DNA of 64,000 nt from positions 496,001 to 560,000 of the forward strand of contig NZ_JAUSSK010000002.1 in the NCBI RefSeq assembly GCF_030812295.1. The letters are read 5' to 3'. Source of the stretch: Luteibacter jiangsuensis (GTDB lineage: Bacteria; Pseudomonadota; Gammaproteobacteria; Xanthomonadales; Rhodanobacteraceae). This document shows, one piece after another, positions 34,698 to 46,199 of this stretch; the first letter of the stretch is position 1, and every line of letters begins with the position of its first letter. The position numbers and the translations under genes are program-made. A model generated the notes under the pieces. That model was given only the letters and a program-made list of their open reading frames with translations. It was not told where the DNA came from and ran no database searches.

Positions 34698-37600
34698 TCA
34701 GGCCGGAATGGAGCGCATGTCGGCCTTGCGCTGCAAGGCCGAGCGGGCTTCGCGCTCGTCGTCGCCTTCCAATGGCGTGAGCGTGACGAACTTGCCGGCG
34801 ATCATCGCGGCCAGTGGAATGCCGTCGCGGATGGCGATGCGGTTGCCGATCGTCGATGGCACCTTGCCCCCGGCGACGATGCTGCCGACCAGGTTCAGCG
34901 GATCGGTTCCCGCGATGCATACGATCTCGCCATCGTGCGCACGATGGCGGATCTGGCGTAGCGCAGCCAGTGCCTCGGGCAAGGCGAATTGTTCGCCGAC
35001 GAGGCCGTCGACAAAACGGCCGCCGCGGATTTCGCCGCGTGCTTCGAGGCGGTGATACACGCGCCGTAGCTCGCGCCATGCGGGTAGCCATGCGGCCTCG
35101 CGTTCCAGGATGCGCCAACTGACCACGCCGTAACGGCGCAACAAGGTGCGGGCGATGTGCTCGAGGCCATCCGCATCGTTACGCTGTTCGCTCGGCCGCC
35201 GCGCCAATGCCCAGCGGCCGGCGTCCTCGATGCCGCTGAGCATGTGCCGTCGCGTGCGCCGGTGGCGATTACCGTTTCGCTTGGCGGCGGGAAGCAGGAG
35301 CGCGCGCAATCCGGCGAAGCTATCGGCCGTGGCGCGGCCTGCGGCGACCAGCTCGCCGAGCGCATCTTCGAGCTCGGTGCGCAACAGGCGTGTCGTCGAC
35401 GCGAGTTCGTCGAAGAACAAAGCCCCCTCGTCGCGCAAGGCATCGGCAACGGCCTGCGCACGTGACGACAGTGGCTGCTCGTCGTTCGCGGCGGGTGCCG
35501 CCGCCGACCAGACGGCCAACTGACGACGTGGCAGCAACACGATCGGCGTCGCCCTTACCGGGCCACCGTTGCCGGTACCGAGGCGCAACCGGCTCCAGAC
35601 CACGCGCCCGGCGCGGCAGAGGTCGTCGAGCCAACCGATGCTGTAGTCGCCGACGCGGGCCGGCAGCAATTCCGATTCCCACGCGCCCGCCGCGGCTTCG
35701 AAACCTTCGAGCTGGCCGATCACACCGGCCAGTGCGTCGGGCCCCGCGACCCGTGTGGCCCGCGTCACGTGCTGCCAGTCGAGCAGGAAGCGGAGGAAGT
35801 CGCGTGGAGCGACCGGTTCGATCTCCCGGCGCAGGCGTCCGATGGTATAGCGATGGATGCGCGCGAGCAGGTGGCGTTCGCACCATTCCACCTCGGAGGT
35901 ACCCGGCGAGAAGGGGCCGCGCATCACGTAGCCTTCGCTCTCCAGCGAAGCCAGGGCCAGCTCGACATCGACCACCGCGATCCCAAGGGAAGCGGCGAGG
36001 ACGATGGCGGGCACCGGTCCGAGTCCGCCGAGGCGTCCGCGGACGATATCGACGAGCGCGGATTCGGTTGTCCATGCCTGCGCCTCGAATTCGGCGGGCG
36101 CCGCGATCGCTGGTGCCATGCTGGCGCCGGGATGGATGGCCCGCCATGCAGGCAGGCGCTCCGCGGCGACCCACAACGACACGCCCTCATGGGAGAGCCG
36201 CGTCGCACGCGCATCGGCCGAGAGCGTCGCCAGCAGCTTCGCCCAGCCGGCGTTGTCGCGTACCTCGTCGAGCGTGATGGCGCCGAGCTGGACCAGCGCC
36301 TCGTGCATCTCGTCCGCGCTGCGTGCTTCGGGCCAGGCCTCTTCCCGTACCGAAGCGATCGCCTCCGGATCGAGCCGGCCGAGGTCGTCGGCGCTCTCCG
36401 CCTCGTTCCAGCGGCGCGACTGCACCGCCTGCGTGCGGCGTTCCTCGAGCGGCGCGTCGTCGAGGAACGCGTACGGTGCCGCGCTGAGCACTTCCGCCGC
36501 CAATGGCGAAGGGGTGGCGAGGTCGCGCGCGATCATGGTGATCGCGCCGGACTCGAGCCCACGCAGCACGCCGAGCAGGCCTTCGCTATCCATCGCCTCG
36601 TGCAGGCAATCCTCGAGCGTCTGCTTCACCAGCGGGTGATCGGGTACCTCCCGCTCGCCGACGAGGTTCTCGGCGCAAGCGACCTGGTCGGGGAAGACCG
36701 TGGCGAGCAGATCTTCGCTCTTCATCCGCTGCAACTGCGGCGGAACCTTCTTGCCGCCACTGAAGCGTGGCAGGGCGAGCGCCGTGGTGGCGTTCCAGCG
36801 CCACCGCACACCGAACAGGGGCGCGTCGAGCAGGGCCTGGACAAGCACGTGCTCGGCCGAGTTCGAATGCAGGTAGCGCGCCACCTCGTCCAGGGGAAAG
36901 CTGTGGCTGGTGGACAGCGACAGCACGATCGCATCTTCGGTGGCGGCCGCCTGCAGCTCGAAGTTGAACTTGCGGCAGAAACGCTTGCGCAAGGCCAGGC
37001 CCCAGGCCCGGTTGATGCGGCTGCCGAAGGGTGTGTGGATGATGAGCTGGGTGCCGCCGGACTCGTCGAAGAAGCGTTCCATCACCAGGGTGTCGTGCGT
37101 CGGCAGGGCGCCGAGCGCGGCACGCGCCCGGAACAGGTAGTCGACGACCTGTTCGGCCGCGGCTTTCGACAGCGACAGGGTTTCCACGAGGTACGCGAGC
37201 GCGGCTTCGCGGCCGCCTTCGTCGAAGGCCGCCGAGATGTCGGCACGCAGGCGCGACACGCCGAAGGACAGTTCGTCGGTGCGGCCCGGGGCCTCGCCCA
37301 GCCAGAAGGGAATGTTCGGCGGCGCGCCTTGCGCATCCTCGACGCGCAGGCGGCCCATTTCCACGCGCAGGATGCGGTAAGAGCGGTTGCCCAACTGGAA
37401 GACGTCACCGGCGAGGCTTTCCACCGCGAAGTCTTCGTTCACCGTGCCGACGACGATCGCCTGTGGTTCGAGCAGCACGTTGTAATCGCCGGTGTCGGGG
37501 ATGGTGCCACCGGAGGTCACGGCGGTCAGCCGGGCGCCGCGGCGCTCGCGCAGGCGCTTGTTCACGGCATCGCGGTGGATGTACGAACCACGCGGGCCGA

Positions 37601-38999
37601 CGCGTGTGGTGAATCCCTCGGCCAGCATGCGCACGGTCTCGTCGAAGGTCTCGCGTTTCAGGTCCTTGAACGGGTATGCGCGACGGACGAGGTCGAACAA
37701 TGCGTCCTCGTCCCATTCCTGGCAGGCGACCTCGGCCACGATCTGTTGGGCGAGCACGTCGAGGGGCTCGTGCGGAAGGACCAGTGCATCCAATTCGCCA
37801 CGGCGCACGCAATCGAGCAGCGCGGCGCATTCGACGAGATCGTCGCGCGACGTAGGGAAGAGGCGGGCCTTGGGCGTGCCGCCCACGGCGTGACCGGCAC
37901 GCCCCGCGCGTTGCAGGAAGGCCGCGATGGAGCGTGGCGAGGCGATCTGGCAGACCAGGTCGACATCACCGATGTCGATGCCCAGTTCGAGCGAGGCCGT
38001 GGCGACGAGTGCGCGCAGTTCGCCACGTTTCAGCCTTTGCTCGGCGTCGAGGCGCTGCTCGCGCGAAAGGCTGCCGTGGTGCGCGGTGACAGCCTCCTTG
38101 CCGAGTCGCTCGGAAAGGTGCCGCGAGACGCGTTCCGCCATGCGCCGCGTGTTCACGAAGACGAGCGTGGTGCGATGCTGCTCGATCAGGTTGCCGAGCC
38201 GGTTGTAGACCAACTCCCACATGTCGTTCGACATCACCGCTTCGAGCGGCACCGGCGGCACCTCGAGCGCGAGGTCGCGACGGCGCGAGTGGCCGATGTC
38301 GACGATGGCGCAATCTTCGCGCTCGCTTCCAGTGAGGAAGGCGGCGACCTTCTCGATCGGCTTTTGCGTGGCGGAGAGGCCGATACGGGTGATCCGCCGC
38401 TGGGCGAGGGATTCCAGCCGCTCCAGCGAAATAGCCAGGTGGCTGCCACGCTTGCTGGCCGCCACGGCGTGGATTTCGTCGACGATCACCTCGCGGATGT
38501 CGCGCAGCATCGCCCGGCCCGATTCCGAGCCGAGCAATACGTAGAGCGATTCGGGCGTGGTCACGAGGATATGCGGCGGCCGGCGCTTCATCCGCTCGCG
38601 GTCGGACGAGGGTGTATCGCCCGTGCGCACGGCGCTGCGGATTTCGAGGTCGGGCAGCCCTTGCTTGCGCAGTTCCTCGCGGATGCCCGCCAGCGGCGCT
38701 TCGAGGTTGATCCGGATGTCGTTCGACAACGCTTTCAGCGGCGAGACGTAGAGGATCGTCGTGCGGTCGCGCAAGCCGCCCTCTTCCACGCCTTCGCGCA
38801 CCAGCATGTCGATGGCGGAAAGGAAGGCGGTGAGGGTCTTGCCCGAGCCCGTCGGCGCGGCGACCAGGGTATGCCGGCCGGAACGGATCGCCGGCCACGC
38901 CGCCGCCTGCGCCGCCGTGGGCTCGGCGAAGGTGCTCGCGAACCAATCGGCGACGGCGGGGTGGAAAGCGGCGAGTGGCGTCGACTTTTGTGAATTCAT
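34698..38999 (-). CDS. lhr: Lhr-type large DEAD/DEAH-box helicase
   Basis: Superfamily 2 3'-5' helicase of DNA repair, 1433 residues (Lhr-core plus Lhr-CTD, matching the longer bacterial form). Walker A APTGSGKT at 48-55, DEIH at 174-177, SAT at 209-211, and QRAGRAGH (motif VI) at 363-370. The region 420-900 has the Lhr winged-helix and beta-sheet core; the C-terminal third carries the extra Lhr-CTD. In Mycobacterium and Pseudomonas homologues unwind RNA:DNA hybrids. ATG 38999 chosen: it gives [20 protein letters not shown]; the frame upstream is the shadow of bglX. No exonuclease or phosphoesterase partner is adjacent. Confidence 0.95.
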   Translation of the reverse strand: MNSQKSTPLAAFHPAVADWFASTFAEPTAAQAAAWPAIRSGRHTLVAAPTGSGKTLTAFLSAIDMLVREGVEEGGLRDRTTILYVSPLKALSNDIRINLEAPLAGIREELRKQGLPDLEIRSAVRTGDTPSSDRERMKRRPPHILVTTPESLYVLLGSESGRAMLRDIREVIVDEIHAVAASKRGSHLAISLERLESLAQRRITRIGLSATQKPIEKVAAFLTGSEREDCAIVDIGHSRRRDLALEVPPVPLEAVMSNDMWELVYNRLGNLIEQHRTTLVFVNTRRMAERVSRHLSERLGKEAVTAHHGSLSREQRLDAEQRLKRGELRALVATASLELGIDIGDVDLVCQIASPRSIAAFLQRAGRAGHAVGGTPKARLFPTSRDDLVECAALLDCVRRGELDALVLPHEPLDVLAQQIVAEVACQEWDEDALFDLVRRAYPFKDLKRETFDETVRMLAEGFTTRVGPRGSYIHRDAVNKRLRERRGARLTAVTSGGTIPDTGDYNVLLEPQAIVVGTVNEDFAVESLAGDVFQLGNRSYRILRVEMGRLRVEDAQGAPPNIPFWLGEAPGRTDELSFGVSRLRADISAAFDEGGREAALAYLVETLSLSKAAAEQVVDYLFRARAALGALPTHDTLVMERFFDESGGTQLIIHTPFGSRINRAWGLALRKRFCRKFNFELQAAATEDAIVLSLSTSHSFPLDEVARYLHSNSAEHVLVQALLDAPLFGVRWRWNATTALALPRFSGGKKVPPQLQRMKSEDLLATVFPDQVACAENLVGEREVPDHPLVKQTLEDCLHEAMDSEGLLGVLRGLESGAITMIARDLATPSPLAAEVLSAAPYAFLDDAPLEERRTQAVQSRRWNEAESADDLGRLDPEAIASVREEAWPEARSADEMHEALVQLGAITLDEVRDNAGWAKLLATLSADARATRLSHEGVSLWVAAERLPAWRAIHPGASMAPAIAAPAEFEAQAWTTESALVDIVRGRLGGLGPVPAIVLAASLGIAVVDVELALASLESEGYVMRGPFSPGTSEVEWCERHLLARIHRYTIGRLRREIEPVAPRDFLRFLLDWQHVTRATRVAGPDALAGVIGQLEGFEAAAGAWESELLPARVGDYSIGWLDDLCRAGRVVWSRLRLGTGNGGPVRATPIVLLPRRQLAVWSAAAPAANDEQPLSSRAQAVADALRDEGALFFDELASTTRLLRTELEDALGELVAAGRATADSFAGLRALLLPAAKRNGNRHRRTRRHMLSGIEDAGRWALARRPSEQRNDADGLEHIARTLLRRYGVVSWRILEREAAWLPAWRELRRVYHRLEARGEIRGGRFVDGLVGEQFALPEALAALRQIRHRAHDGEIVCIAGTDPLNLVGSIVAGGKVPSTIGNRIAIRDGIPLAAMIAGKFVTLTPLEGDDEREARSALQRKADMRSIPA

Positions 39000-39126
39000 T
39001 GAATCACTTAAGTGGGGCCGAAAGGCCCGGTTGGCAAGCCGAAGGGTAACCCGGGACGGTCGCATGGGTTGCGATGAAAGCGTTACTTGGCGATGGTTGG
39101 TGTTTCCCCCGGATCGAATCGTGACC

Positions 39127-41337
39127 ATGCCCGATATCGCGCGCCGCACCACCCTCGCCCTTGCGCTCTCCGCCGGCCTTGCCGGCGCCGTACACGCCGC
39201 CCCTCCGGCCGAGCGGCCGTGGATGGATCGTTCGCTGTCGCCGGACCGCCGCGCCGAACTGATCGTGGCGGCGATGACCGACGATGAGAAATTCCGGCTG
39301 ATCCGGTCGGATTTCGGCCAGAAGAACGACAAGCTGCCCCACCCGGCGGATTCCCTCGATGGCGCCGGGTATGTTCCCGCCATTCCGCGCCTGGGCTTGC
39401 CCGTACTGAACGAGACCGATGCCGGTCTTGGCGTAACCCGGCCCGGCAGCGACCAGGCGGGCGCCATCTCGTTGCCCGCCGGCCTCGCCACCGCGGCCAG
39501 CTTCGATCCCGCCGTGGCGCACGCCGGGGGCCGCATGATCGGCGGCGAAGCGCGCGGCAAGGGCTACGGCGTGATCCTCTCCGGTGGCGTGAACCTGGTG
39601 CGCGATCCACGCAACGGACGCAATTTCGAATACGCGGGCGAAGACCCGGTGCTGGCCGGCACGATGGTCGGTGCCGCGGTGAAGGGCGTCCAGGAGCGCA
39701 AGGTGGTCGCCACGGTGAAGCACTTCGCCATCAACGACCTCGAGTCCGGCCGCAATACGCTGAGTGCCGACATCGATCCGGTCGCCTTGCGCGAATCCGA
39801 CCTGCTGGCCTTCCAGATCGCCATCGCCAAGGGCGATCCCGGCTCGGTGATGTCCTCGTACAACAGGGTCAACGGCACCTATGCCGGCGAACACGACTGG
39901 CTGCTCAACCAGGTGCTCAAGCAGGAATGGGGCTTCAAGGGCTGGGTCATGTCCGATTGGGGTGGCGTCCACAGCGCGGCCAAGGCCGCGATGGCCGGCC
40001 TCGACCAGGAATCGGCGGGCGAGGTGTTCGACAAGGAGGTGTTCTTCGACAAGCCCTTGCGCGAGGCCTATGCCTCGGGCCAGTTCCCGAAGGCGCGGCT
40101 GGACGACATGGTGAAACGCATCATGCGCAGCCTGTTCGCGCACGGCGTCATCGACGAGCCGATGAAGAAGACCAAGGTGCCGTACGAGGCCGACCGCGTC
40201 GTGGCGCGTGACACCCTCGAAGCGGGCGCGGTGCTACTGCGTAACGAGGCGGACTTGCTGCCGCTGGCACGGAAGGGCCAGTCGATCGCCGTGATCGGCG
40301 GTCATGCCGACAAGGGCGTGCTCGCCGGTGGCGGGTCGTCGCTGGTCTCCGACGTGGCGGGCGACCCCGTGCCCGGCCTGGAGCCGAAGGCCTGGCCCGG
40401 CCCGATGAAGTACCACGCGTCGGCACCGCTCGCCTTCATCCAGAAGCTGGCCGGTGGCAAGGTGAGTTTCGATCCGGGTTCCGACCTGGCGGCTGCCGCC
40501 AAGGCCGCCGCCAGCGCGGACGTCGCGGTCGTCTTCGTCACCAAGTGGGCGGCTGAGTCGTTCGACTGGACCGACCTGTCGCTTCCGGACGGCCAGGATG
40601 CGTTGGTCGCCGCCGTGGCCAAGGCCAACCCGAAGACGATCGTGGTGCTGGAAACCAACGGCCCGGTGAACATGCCCTGGCTGGGCCAGGTCGGCGCCGT
40701 GATGGAAGCCTGGTATCCCGGCTCGGGAGGTGGCGAAGCCATCGCGCGCCTGCTCTACGGCGTGACGGCGCCTTCCGGGCGCTTGCCGGTGAGTTGGCCG
40801 AAGGACGAATCGCAGCTGCCGCGGACGACGATCGAAGCGGCCGGGCTCTATTCCAAGGCGAAGCCGGCGGATAACGTCGACTACAACATCGAAGGCGCCG
40901 ATGTCGGCTATCGCTGGTTCGAGAAGACGCATCGCGAGCCGCTGTTCGCCTTCGGTCATGGCCTGACCTACACCGGCTTCGCGTACAGCGATTTCGTGGT
41001 CGACAAGGATGCGGCGGGCCATCCCGTGGCACACGTCACCGTGAAGAACACGGGCAAGGTGGCCGGTGCGGATGTCCCCCAGATCTACGTGACGGCACCT
41101 GGCGCCGCCACGCGCCGGCTCGCCGGTTGGAGCAAGGTGAAGCTGTCGCCGGGCGACAGCCGCCGCGTCGACATTCCGCTGGAACCCCTGGCGCTCGCCC
41201 GCTACGACGATGCCGGCAAGCGCTGGCGCGTCGCACCCGGCCGTTACACGGTCAAGCTCGGCCGTTCGGCCAGCGACATCGCAGGCGAAGCGGCCGTCGA
41301 TGTCGCGGAGAGCTTTCCCGTGGTGAAAGCGCCCTGA
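39127..41337 (+). CDS. bglX: GH3 beta-glucosidase, secreted
   Basis: 736-residue glycoside hydrolase family 3 enzyme with a Sec signal peptide ([16 protein letters not shown]). The (alpha/beta)8 domain holds [23 protein letters not shown] (198-200) and the nucleophile Asp277 in VMSDWGG; the second domain (about 380-600) has the GH3 C-domain, and a fibronectin-III-like domain ends it. It releases terminal beta-glucose from cello-oligosaccharides or similar. Start at ATG 39127, divergent from lhr by 127 bases. Probably monocistronic. Confidence 0.93.
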   Translation: MPDIARRTTLALALSAGLAGAVHAAPPAERPWMDRSLSPDRRAELIVAAMTDDEKFRLIRSDFGQKNDKLPHPADSLDGAGYVPAIPRLGLPVLNETDAGLGVTRPGSDQAGAISLPAGLATAASFDPAVAHAGGRMIGGEARGKGYGVILSGGVNLVRDPRNGRNFEYAGEDPVLAGTMVGAAVKGVQERKVVATVKHFAINDLESGRNTLSADIDPVALRESDLLAFQIAIAKGDPGSVMSSYNRVNGTYAGEHDWLLNQVLKQEWGFKGWVMSDWGGVHSAAKAAMAGLDQESAGEVFDKEVFFDKPLREAYASGQFPKARLDDMVKRIMRSLFAHGVIDEPMKKTKVPYEADRVVARDTLEAGAVLLRNEADLLPLARKGQSIAVIGGHADKGVLAGGGSSLVSDVAGDPVPGLEPKAWPGPMKYHASAPLAFIQKLAGGKVSFDPGSDLAAAAKAAASADVAVVFVTKWAAESFDWTDLSLPDGQDALVAAVAKANPKTIVVLETNGPVNMPWLGQVGAVMEAWYPGSGGGEAIARLLYGVTAPSGRLPVSWPKDESQLPRTTIEAAGLYSKAKPADNVDYNIEGADVGYRWFEKTHREPLFAFGHGLTYTGFAYSDFVVDKDAAGHPVAHVTVKNTGKVAGADVPQIYVTAPGAATRRLAGWSKVKLSPGDSRRVDIPLEPLALARYDDAGKRWRVAPGRYTVKLGRSASDIAGEAAVDVAESFPVVKAP

Positions 41338-41356
41338 TGATCGGAGGACCGATAGG

Positions 41357-41407
41357 GTGGGAGCCGACCTTAAGCGGCTTCCATGGAAAAGCCGCTTCCA
41401 TGGAAGG
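41357..41407 (+). repeat. REP copy fused to a duplicated inverted repeat
   Basis: GTGGGAGCCGACCTTAAGCGG, then AAGCGGCTTCCATGGA and AAGCCGCTTCCATGGA back to back. The REP loop has been replaced by a short duplicated stem; it lies between bglX and the convergent LtaS-like gene. Confidence 0.7.
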
Positions 41408-41416
41408 AATGGGGGC

Positions 41417-43366
41417 TCAGTTGGCTGGAGGTGACTTCCGCTTCATCAGTCCATTCGTGAAAAGGTACGCAGCGGTCTGGTAGTAGGTCACCGCGTCCTT
41501 CGCATCCACCGGATCCATCTTCTCGACCGGCGTGGCGTCACCCGTGGTCTTCTGCGGGATCATCTCCTTCACCGGCTGGCGCGGGATCAACGATGTCAGC
41601 CGGTCGCCGTGCAGGTAGCCCAGTTCCTGGTAGGTGCTGAGGAAGGCGCGCTCGCGACCGGGCTCGAGCTTGAAGATGTCATAGCCGTAGAAGCGCGAGG
41701 TATAGCTGAAGTTGAGCATGCCCAGGATCGTCGGCGGAATGTCGATCTGGCTCATCAGGCGATCCACCCGGCCGGGCGGCACATGCTTGGGCGAATAGAT
41801 GAACAACGGGATGTGGTAGCGGTCGACGGGCAGGCTCGTCTTGCCGGCACTGGTCGCGCAATGGTCCGCCGTGATCACGAAGATCGTGTCGTCGAACCAG
41901 GGCTTGGTCGAGGCGCGCTTGAGGAAATCGGCGATCGCCCAGTCGGTGTATTGCACGGCGGCGCGGCGCGAACCCTGCGGCAATTTCACGCGGCCTTCGG
42001 GGAAGGTGAACGGCCGGTGGTTCGAGGTGGTCATCACGTGACCGAAGAACGGCTTGCCCTTCGCGTACGCGTCGTCCATGCGCTTCATCACGAGGGTGTA
42101 GAGATCCTCGTCGGCCACGCCCCAGACGTTCTCCGCATGGATGTCCTTGTCGTCGATCGCACCGCGGTCCACCGCGGTATAGCCGTTGCTGGAGAAGAAG
42201 TGGTCCATGTTGTCGAAGTACCCGTAACCGCCGTACAGGAACTCGGACTCATACCCCTTCGCGTTGAACACGTCGGCCAGGGACCAGAGGCCCTCGTTGT
42301 CCGGCCGCTTCACGATGGACTCGCCCGGCGTCGGCGGCACCGAGAGCGACAATGCCTCCAGACCGCGCACGGTGCGCGTGCCGTTCGCGTAGAGCTGGGT
42401 GAAGAACAGGCTCTTCGACGCCAGCGCGTCGAGATTCGGCATCAGGTGCTTGTGCTTGCTGACGTCGAGGCCCTCGACGTAGTCGCCGGACAGGCTCTCG
42501 ACGCTGATCAGGACGATGTTGAGCTTCTTCTCCGGCCCGCTCGCCGCGATGGTGCGGGTGATATCCATCGGATCGTCGCTGGTGAAGGTCGCCTCGGGCG
42601 TCTTCAGCAGGCCGCGCAGGTTGCCGAAGGCTTCATCCTTGGGCAGCGTGGGATAGTACTTCGCGTAGTCCAGTTCATTGTTGCGGAACGCGGCGAAGAA
42701 CTGGTAAATGCCGTTGCCCGCCAACTCGTTGACGTAGTTGTTGCTCGAACGGTCCTTCATGGAGCCGTCGACGGCGAAACTCACCGCCACGGTGAGCAGC
42801 AGCCATACGCCCACCACGGCGCTGCGGCCGCGGAATCGCGAACCGTCGTCGCGAGCCGCCAGCACCCGGCGGCTGAAGAAGATCACCAGTACCGTCGCCA
42901 GCACGAGCAGGGCCGACCAGGTACCGATCGGGTACGACTCGCGGATGTTGCCGACCACCTCGTGCGTGTAGACCAGGTAGTCCACCGCGATGAAGTTGAA
43001 GCGCGCGCTGAACTCGCCCCAGAACACCAGTTCCGCCGCGCCGAGATAGAGCACGGCGAACGCCAGCACGAAGCACAACCCGAGGAAGATCCGGTGGCCC
43101 CATCGCGACAGGTAGGCCCGGCGGGGCAGCAACCATAGCGCCAGCAACAGGGGCCAGGCGAAATAGATGTAGGTGACCAGGTCGTAACCCAGGCCGACCA
43201 GGAACAGGTACAGCCACTGGCCCAGGTTCGGCGGAACCTCGTGCCGGGTTTTCACCAGCAGGATCAGGCGGACCAGGAAGGCCACGCCGACGAAGAGGAT
43301 GCCGAACCACAGGAGCGGCCGGAAACGCTGGCGCAGGGCGCCGGGGGCCGGGGAGTCAGGACGCAT
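41417..43366 (-). CDS. LtaS/OpgB-like phosphoglycerol transferase (sulfatase superfamily)
   Basis: 649 residues: five or so N-terminal helices (about 20-200) and a periplasmic sulfatase-like domain (about 280-600). NIVLISVESLSGDYVEG holds the metal Glu; YANGTRTVRGLEA the nucleophile Thr (NGTRT, 328-332); ITADHCATS the metal Asp/His. Such proteins move sn-glycerol-1-phosphate from phosphatidylglycerol to lipoteichoic acid in Gram-positives, or to periplasmic glucans (OpgB) in proteobacteria. Here a glucan or other envelope acceptor is likely. It diverges from mprF, also a phosphatidylglycerol-using gene. Start at ATG 43366. Confidence 0.88.
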   Translation of the reverse strand: MRPDSPAPGALRQRFRPLLWFGILFVGVAFLVRLILLVKTRHEVPPNLGQWLYLFLVGLGYDLVTYIYFAWPLLLALWLLPRRAYLSRWGHRIFLGLCFVLAFAVLYLGAAELVFWGEFSARFNFIAVDYLVYTHEVVGNIRESYPIGTWSALLVLATVLVIFFSRRVLAARDDGSRFRGRSAVVGVWLLLTVAVSFAVDGSMKDRSSNNYVNELAGNGIYQFFAAFRNNELDYAKYYPTLPKDEAFGNLRGLLKTPEATFTSDDPMDITRTIAASGPEKKLNIVLISVESLSGDYVEGLDVSKHKHLMPNLDALASKSLFFTQLYANGTRTVRGLEALSLSVPPTPGESIVKRPDNEGLWSLADVFNAKGYESEFLYGGYGYFDNMDHFFSSNGYTAVDRGAIDDKDIHAENVWGVADEDLYTLVMKRMDDAYAKGKPFFGHVMTTSNHRPFTFPEGRVKLPQGSRRAAVQYTDWAIADFLKRASTKPWFDDTIFVITADHCATSAGKTSLPVDRYHIPLFIYSPKHVPPGRVDRLMSQIDIPPTILGMLNFSYTSRFYGYDIFKLEPGRERAFLSTYQELGYLHGDRLTSLIPRQPVKEMIPQKTTGDATPVEKMDPVDAKDAVTYYQTAAYLFTNGLMKRKSPPAN

Positions 43367-43589
43367 GGAGCCTCACGAAACAGATCCGGCTCCGGGGACG
43401 GGCGCGGCATGCCTCGCAGGGTAAGAACCTGTGCTTACGTCGAGCTTTCCCCAACCTTAGCGGAACCTTTCGTCGCCAGGCTGGTTGACCGGCCGTTCAC
43501 CCAGGTGACACGCCCTGCCGTACCCGCGCGCTCTGTGGCAACCTACACGACCTTACGACCACCGAACGACCATTGGAGTCAGCGCGCAC

Positions 43590-46199
43590 GTGGAGCACGA
43601 AACGAGGGCGGAGCTCCCGACGACAGATCAGCCTTTGGCCAAGCGCGCACTCTATGTGACCCTGCTGCGTCGCGCGGGCGGCCCCGTGCTGTCCGTGGTC
43701 TTGCTTTGCCTGGCGCTGTGGGCCCTCCACGCCATGGCCAGCGAGGTCACCTACCGGCAGATCGCCGGTTACGTGCACGCGTTGCCCAACACCGACATCG
43801 CGTTGGCGGTGCTGCTGACCGCGGCCGGCTACGTCGTCATGACCCTTTACGACTGGTTCGGCCTGGCCAGCATCGGTCGTCGGCTGCCGGCCCGGCGGGT
43901 GGGCCTGATTTCCTTCATCAGCTATGCGTTTTCGAACGCGCTGGGCATGTCCCTGCTGGTCTCCGGCTCCATCCGCTATCGGTTCTACGTCCAAGCCGGG
44001 CTCAGTACCGGCGAAGTGGCGCGGGTGGTGCTGTACACGACCCTGAGCTTCTGGCTCGGCCTCGCCGCGCTCACCGGCGTCACCTTGCTGCTGGTGCCGA
44101 TTCCTCCCGATGTACCGCTTTCCGGCCTGCGTATCCCGCTGGCGATCGTGCTGGCGCTGGTGCCTCTGGCCTGGTTCGGCGTCGCGGTGGCGGTGCGCCG
44201 GCCGGTGCGCGTGTGGCGCTGGGCGGTCAACACGCCGACTCCTGCCGTGGCCATGCGCCAGATCCTGACGGGCGCGCTCGACTGGGGCCTCGCCGCCGGC
44301 GTGCTCTACGTGCTGATGCCCGAGGCGATTTCGGGTGGCTTCGGCCACTTCCTGGCCATTTTCGTGGTAGCGCAGATGGCGGGGCTGATCAGCCACGTCC
44401 CGGGCGGCCTGGGGGTGTTCGAGGCGGTGATGCTGGCGGGCTTCGGCGCCACCGGTAACCACGGTCTGGAAGCGCCCATCCTGGGTTCGCTCGCCGCCTT
44501 CCGCCTCGTGTATTACCTGTTGCCGCTGTGCGTGGCGACGGTGATGGTCATCTGGCGGGAGGTCCGCGCGCTGCGCCATGCGGCCCTGGTCACCCCGTGG
44601 TTCAGCAGCCTGTTGCCGCCGTTCTTCGCCGGGTTGACCCTGGTCTGCGGCGCCGTGCTGCTGTTCTCCGGCGCCACCCTCGCGATTCCGGGACGCATGG
44701 AGATCCTCCGGGGCTTCGTGCCCTTGCCGCTGGTGGAGGTATCGCACTTCCTCTCCAGTGTGGTGGGCATGCTGCTGCTGATCCTGGCCCGCGGTCTTCA
44801 GCGGCGGCTCGACGCCGCCTACGTGCTGACCCTGGTCCTGCTCATCCTCGGCGCCATCCTGTCGCTGCTCAAGGGCATCGATTACGAGGAAGCCACCCTG
44901 CTTTCCCTGCTCGCCCTCGCCCTGGCTCCCGCGCACCGGCACTTCTACCGGCGCGCGTCGTTGTTCCGCGCCAGCTTCTCGCCCGGCTGGGTGCTGGCGA
45001 TCGGCGCCGTGCTGGCCTGTTCCACGTGGCTGGTGTTCTTCAGCTTCAAACACGTCGAATACAGCAACAACCTGTGGTGGGAATTCAGCTTCCATCACGG
45101 TGGCGCGCCGCGTGCCCTCCGCGCGCTGGTGGGTGCGACGGCGGTGGTGATGCTGGTCGCTCTGGCCAACCTGATCCGGCCGGCGCGGCCGCGCCGCGCG
45201 TATCCGGGCGAGGCGGACCTGGCCCGGGCGATGCCACTGTTGAAGCACTTCGATTCCGCGCAGGCGCATCTCGCCCTGGTCGGCGACAAGATGCTGATGT
45301 TCGCCCCGGGAGACCAGGCCTTCATCATGTATGACATCGAAGGACGCAGTTGGGTGGCCATGGGCGACCCGGTCGGCACCGACGAGGCGGCGCGCAGGGA
45401 ACTGGTCTGGTCGTTCCGGGAGAGTTGCGAGCGCGCGGGTGGCTGGCCGATCTTCTACCAGGTGCGCCCTGCCGACCTCGACCTCTATCTCGACGTGGGC
45501 ATGAACCTGCTCAAGATCGGCGAAGAGGCGCGTGTCCGGCTGGAAACCTTCAATCTCGACGGCAAATCGAAGAAAACCCTGCGCGGGACGGTGAACAAGC
45601 TGTCACGCGACGGCTTGCGCATGGAGATCGTGCCGGCCGAGGCCGTTCCCGCCTTGATGCCGAAACTGAAATGCGTCTCCGATGCATGGATGCGCGACAA
45701 GAAGGTGCGCGAGAAGCGTTTCTCGCTCGGCCTGTTCGATGAACGCTATCTCGCACGCACCCCGATGGCGGTGGTCTGGCAGGGCGACGAGCTGGTGGCC
45801 TTCGCCAATGTTTTCGTTACCGCGACGAAGGAAGAAGCCTCCGTCGATCTCATGCGCCACCTGCCCGAAGGCCCCTCCGGCATCATGGATTTTCTGTTCA
45901 TCGAACTGATGGTCTGGGCGAAAGCCGAAGGCTATCGCTGGTTCAACCTCGGCATGGCCCCACTATCGGGCCTGCAAAATCGACGTACCGCGCCACTGTG
46001 GAGCCGCTTCGGCGCCATGGTGTTCGGCCGTGGCGAGCGCTTCTACAACTTCCGCGGATTGCATCGCTACAAGGACAAGTTCGATCCCGAGTGGGAGCCG
46101 CGCTATATCGCCGTTCCCGGTGGCATCGCCTTGCCGCTGGCGCTGGCCAACGTCGCCAGCCTGATCTCGGGTGGCATCGGCGGGGTAGTGCGCCGGTGA
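43590..46199 (+). CDS. mprF: MprF: lysyl-phosphatidylglycerol synthase and flippase
   Basis: 869-residue inner-membrane protein. The N-terminal half has about 14 helices (the UPF0104 flippase), with LISHVPGGLGVFEAVML as its signature; the C-terminal cytosolic DUF2156 domain (about 540-845) transfers lysine (or alanine) from tRNA to phosphatidylglycerol, with GDPVG, LDGKSKKTLRGTVNKL and NLGMAPLSGL among the conserved parts. This reduces membrane negative charge and gives resistance to cationic peptides and acid. GTG at 43590 with a distant GGAG; a start at 43590 is supported by the family's length. The last bases overlap the VirJ-type gene (GTGA). Confidence 0.93.
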   Translation: MEHETRAELPTTDQPLAKRALYVTLLRRAGGPVLSVVLLCLALWALHAMASEVTYRQIAGYVHALPNTDIALAVLLTAAGYVVMTLYDWFGLASIGRRLPARRVGLISFISYAFSNALGMSLLVSGSIRYRFYVQAGLSTGEVARVVLYTTLSFWLGLAALTGVTLLLVPIPPDVPLSGLRIPLAIVLALVPLAWFGVAVAVRRPVRVWRWAVNTPTPAVAMRQILTGALDWGLAAGVLYVLMPEAISGGFGHFLAIFVVAQMAGLISHVPGGLGVFEAVMLAGFGATGNHGLEAPILGSLAAFRLVYYLLPLCVATVMVIWREVRALRHAALVTPWFSSLLPPFFAGLTLVCGAVLLFSGATLAIPGRMEILRGFVPLPLVEVSHFLSSVVGMLLLILARGLQRRLDAAYVLTLVLLILGAILSLLKGIDYEEATLLSLLALALAPAHRHFYRRASLFRASFSPGWVLAIGAVLACSTWLVFFSFKHVEYSNNLWWEFSFHHGGAPRALRALVGATAVVMLVALANLIRPARPRRAYPGEADLARAMPLLKHFDSAQAHLALVGDKMLMFAPGDQAFIMYDIEGRSWVAMGDPVGTDEAARRELVWSFRESCERAGGWPIFYQVRPADLDLYLDVGMNLLKIGEEARVRLETFNLDGKSKKTLRGTVNKLSRDGLRMEIVPAEAVPALMPKLKCVSDAWMRDKKVREKRFSLGLFDERYLARTPMAVVWQGDELVAFANVFVTATKEEASVDLMRHLPEGPSGIMDFLFIELMVWAKAEGYRWFNLGMAPLSGLQNRRTAPLWSRFGAMVFGRGERFYNFRGLHRYKDKFDPEWEPRYIAVPGGIALPLALANVASLISGGIGGVVRR

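Noticed and set aside
34529-34780. Open frames in the REP cluster after the hexosaminidase gene
   Set aside because: Made of REP sequence; similar frames appear at every REP locus.
35769-38993. A 1074-codon frame opposite lhr
   Set aside because: Shadow; the minus-strand frame carries helicase motifs.
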